From Candidatus Marinamargulisbacteria bacterium SCGC AAA071-K20 (lineage in GTDB: Bacteria > Margulisbacteria > Marinamargulisbacteria > GCA-2716485 > AAA071-K20): a stretch of DNA of 15,653 nt. The translations under genes were made by a program, and so were the position numbers. Below, in pieces: positions 13,829 to 15,653 of this stretch. Each line of letters starts with the position of its first letter. Positions within the stretch are counted from its first letter, which is position 1. The notes below the pieces were generated by a model. That model saw only the letters and a list, made by a program, of their open reading frames with translations, searched no databases and was not told the origin of the DNA. The stretch is taken from contig QFBU01000031.1 in NCBI GenBank assembly GCA_003265975.1, forward strand, positions 1 to 15,653, read 5' to 3'.

Positions 13829-14779
13829 ATGCAAAACGAGATTATTACCTCTGATTCAAAAACGCTTTTAAAAAAAGAAGACCTTTTCGATCATCTCAAA
13901 AATTTATCCGAAGAATCTACATGGGCGTTGAATTATAAAAATGCCAACACCAAGAAAACATATATGAACGCTATTAAAGAGTTTTGTGATTTATTAGGGA
14001 TACAATCAAAAGATAGACTTCGTGAAATTGTTCCAGCACATGCCATTGCATTTCGAGATAGTTTAATCACAAGAAAACAAGCTCCAAAAACAATCAATTG
14101 TAAAATGAGTGCTTTATCCTCTTTATTTCAAAACTTAATGTCTCAACAAATTGTATCCGTAAATCCATTTTCAGGCGTAGAACGAATGAAAGAAGAGTAT
14201 ACGTCTACAAAGTCCTTAGACTTAGATATAGGTTCTGTGCGCCATATGCTTTCAGCTATGGATACAACTACACTAAAGGGGATTCGTGATAAAGCGATTA
14301 TGAACATTTTCTTCTTTGTAGGGTGTCGTGTTGGTGAAGTTTGTCGACTACGTGTAAAAGATTGTTATACACATAAGGGGCATTATTATTTAGACCTAAA
14401 ACTAAAAGGTGGAAAGAGAAATAGAGTTCCTATACCAGCCCATGTGAAACATTATATAGATGAATATTTAGAGCATATGGAACACAAAGAAATTGAAGAC
14501 GCTCCCCTATTTTTAGCTATTAACAAGGGAAGAAGCGTAGATCCCTTAGCGCCTATTAGTGACCGAGCTCTGAGGTATATCTGGAAAAATTACAGGGTAG
14601 ATGAAACGTCTTCGCCTCATTGCGCAAGATCGACCTTTGGCACTAGGGCTTTTGAGCTAGGGGCTGAACTCAAGGAAGTGCAGGAATATATGGGGCATGT
14701 TGACCCCAAAACTACACAATTATATGACCATTCTAGTAAAGATCCTAGTCGTGCTCCATCTTATTTGATGAGGTACTAA
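13829..14779 (+). CDS. Tyrosine recombinase/integrase, Xer-like, complete
   Basis: It catalyses site-specific strand exchange through a 3'-phosphotyrosine link. From the ATG at 13829 it has 316 residues. The N-terminal SAM-like core-binding domain spans about 25-110, including KNANTKKTYMNAIKEFCDLL and CKMSALSSLFQNL. The catalytic domain has all expected residues: R167 in GCRVGEVCRL, K193 in LKGGKRNRVPIP, H264 and R267 in SPHCARSTF, H290 in MGHVDPKTT and nucleophile Y299 in QLYDH. An in-frame ATG at 13715 would start inside the inverted repeat region and adds an unlike sequence, so it is not used. It lacks anything I recognise as an integron-integrase insert. The adjacent dif-like site is the natural candidate substrate, and a stub ORF overlaps its stop. 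Confidence 0.92.
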   Translation: MQNEIITSDSKTLLKKEDLFDHLKNLSEESTWALNYKNANTKKTYMNAIKEFCDLLGIQSKDRLREIVPAHAIAFRDSLITRKQAPKTINCKMSALSSLFQNLMSQQIVSVNPFSGVERMKEEYTSTKSLDLDIGSVRHMLSAMDTTTLKGIRDKAIMNIFFFVGCRVGEVCRLRVKDCYTHKGHYYLDLKLKGGKRNRVPIPAHVKHYIDEYLEHMEHKEIEDAPLFLAINKGRSVDPLAPISDRALRYIWKNYRVDETSSPHCARSTFGTRAFELGAELKEVQEYMGHVDPKTTQLYDHSSKDPSRAPSYLMRY

Positions 14780-14877
14780 TGGCATTTAAATCTTGGGAAT
14801 CTTATTCTCGGTTTAAGGAATTAGTTCGCAATGAACAGCGGTATACTATTTGTAAATTAAGGAGATCAAATGAATAA
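14779..14877 (+). CDS. 32-aa stub ORF coupled to the recombinase, possibly a truncated gene
   Basis: ATG at 14779 overlaps the recombinase TAA (TAATG), suggesting termination-reinitiation. The frame reads MAFKSWESYSRFKELVRNEQ and ends at TAA 14875-14877, overlapping the next ATG by 8 nt. A Trp-containing start of this kind (SWESYxxFxxxVRxxxRY) looks to me like the beginning of a longer, conserved accessory protein, so the gene may have been cut by insertion or recombination at about 14845. A functional 32-residue peptide cannot be excluded. No partner or motif identifies it. Confidence 0.4.
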   Translation: MAFKSWESYSRFKELVRNEQRYTICKLRRSNE

Positions 14878-15523
14878 ATTTATTATCTCAATTTTAATCT
14901 CATTGCTGTTTTTCAGTTACCAACTTCAAGCTAAGAAAGATTTAAATATTTTGTTGTGGGCAGAGATTCCTATTGAACATTTTTCAACTGCTTATGATTA
15001 CAAACTGAAAAAATATATAGATGGATCAAAACTGGATGGCATAGGACGTTTATATATTAACTTTGAAAGAAGAGAATTGGAAATTATAGAATTTGAAAGT
15101 GGGTATAAAGATAAAGAAATATTAGATGAGTCACAAATATTTATACTACAAAACAAAAAAAATAAAATAAACAATGTCATATATTTTGAAGAGGAAAATA
15201 AATATATTTTTACTGGGTTTGGTTCTTCAGGCGAGTATAATATTAAAGGCGAGATATCTTTGACACCTATTGATAAAGAACTCCCACTAATTAGAACTCA
15301 TTATGTTGATTACCTCAAACTAATACTTACTTCAAAAACAAACTCTAAATATAAGAGAACCTATACACTTATAAAAACAGATGATGGTAAAGAACTTAGA
15401 AAAGAATTTAAGAGACTAGATTTTGGGAGCAAGGAAGTAATGACTGGTGGTGACTTAGAAGAATTTCCTTTAGGGGGTGCTGATAAAAAAACAAAACGAG
15501 GGTTTACTTTTATTGATGAATAA
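14870..15523 (+). CDS. Exported hypothetical protein, 217 aa
   Basis: I do not recognise the family. AAGGAG lies 5 nt before the ATG, a strong start. The N terminus MNKFIISILISLLFFSYQLQ is a classical Sec signal peptide, with probable cleavage after A21 (LQA-KK). The mature part is rich in charged and aromatic residues, with alternating strand-like segments such as GRLYINFERRELEIIEFES, NVIYFEEENKYIFTGFG and EYNIKGEISLTP, which suggests a beta-rich periplasmic or surface protein. The C terminus is Gly- and Lys-rich (GGDLEEFPLGGADKKTKRG). It has no cysteine lipobox. It may be cargo of the recombinase-bearing element. No terminator is visible after it, and the last 130 bp of the window hold no gene I can support. 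Confidence 0.7.
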   Translation: MNKFIISILISLLFFSYQLQAKKDLNILLWAEIPIEHFSTAYDYKLKKYIDGSKLDGIGRLYINFERRELEIIEFESGYKDKEILDESQIFILQNKKNKINNVIYFEEENKYIFTGFGSSGEYNIKGEISLTPIDKELPLIRTHYVDYLKLILTSKTNSKYKRTYTLIKTDDGKELRKEFKRLDFGSKEVMTGGDLEEFPLGGADKKTKRGFTFIDE

Positions 15524-15653
15524 TGGGTCTAACAGCATATCGGGACGGAATTACCGAAAAAATCCAAATTATTTCATGCGTAATTGAGCACAAAAAATAA
15601 ACACCATTTCGTTCCCTCTTTTCTCATAGTATTAACGACAAGATTTTCGGCAC

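Noticed and set aside
15526..15653. Integron attC site beginning with GTCTAAC after the exported-protein gene
   Set aside because: No matching GTTRRRY partner or inverted arms are visible before the window ends, and the recombinase is not recognisably an integron integrase.

Overview
This is an AT-rich bacterial window holding an ordinary metabolic core between two scarred, mobile-element-rich edges. The housekeeping genes (recN, glmS, aroK, aroB, aroQ) identify a bacterium with a standard genetic code: TAA, TAG and TGA all end intact genes. Signal peptides and a lipoprotein-like gene fit a cell with an envelope, but the sequence does not fix the phylum. An uncultured or host-associated AT-rich lineage is only a guess.

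Left edge (1-446). The terminal part of an insertion sequence carries the first 13 codons of a probable IS4/DUF4372-type transposase on the minus strand. Its Shine-Dalgarno sequence and start codon are folded into a hairpin. The element's outer end, near 167, cuts the 3' end of a small frameshifted lipoprotein-like gene.

Minus-strand cluster (447-3363). Four tightly packed genes are read right to left: a 78-aa lysine-rich protein, a 132-aa unknown, a membrane-anchored class I methyltransferase with a DOT1-like YGE/DLGSG signature, and recN (DNA repair ATPase).

Scar zone (3364-4799). It holds a decayed 5' fragment of an ExeA/TniB-type AAA ATPase, a stretch with no recognisable gene, a 190-aa orphan with a cysteine-rich N terminus, and a short coding-like remnant.

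Central plus-strand operon (4800-9959). glmS, aroK, aroB, aroQ and a DUF89-family (damage-control phosphatase-like) gene overlap or nearly abut. They join amino-sugar synthesis to three steps of the shikimate pathway. A 44-aa minus-strand gene with a very good ribosome-binding site lies just beyond, convergent with the operon.

Glycan locus (10277-13632). An intact GT4 glycosyltransferase and an intact (alpha/alpha)-barrel protein are followed by a GH130-type gene with four in-frame stops and no frameshift, then by a second GT4 gene with an internal deletion and a truncated end. The second half of this pathway is dead or dying.

Recombination module (13633-14877). A 27-bp perfect inverted repeat is followed immediately by a 38-bp dif-like site (16-bp arms, 6-bp centre), tandem TATAAT boxes and a complete 316-aa tyrosine recombinase that may be translated from a leaderless mRNA. 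A 32-aa stub ORF overlaps the recombinase stop, and an unrecognised exported protein follows. This compact arrangement at the break point of the glycan locus is the most interesting structure in the window.
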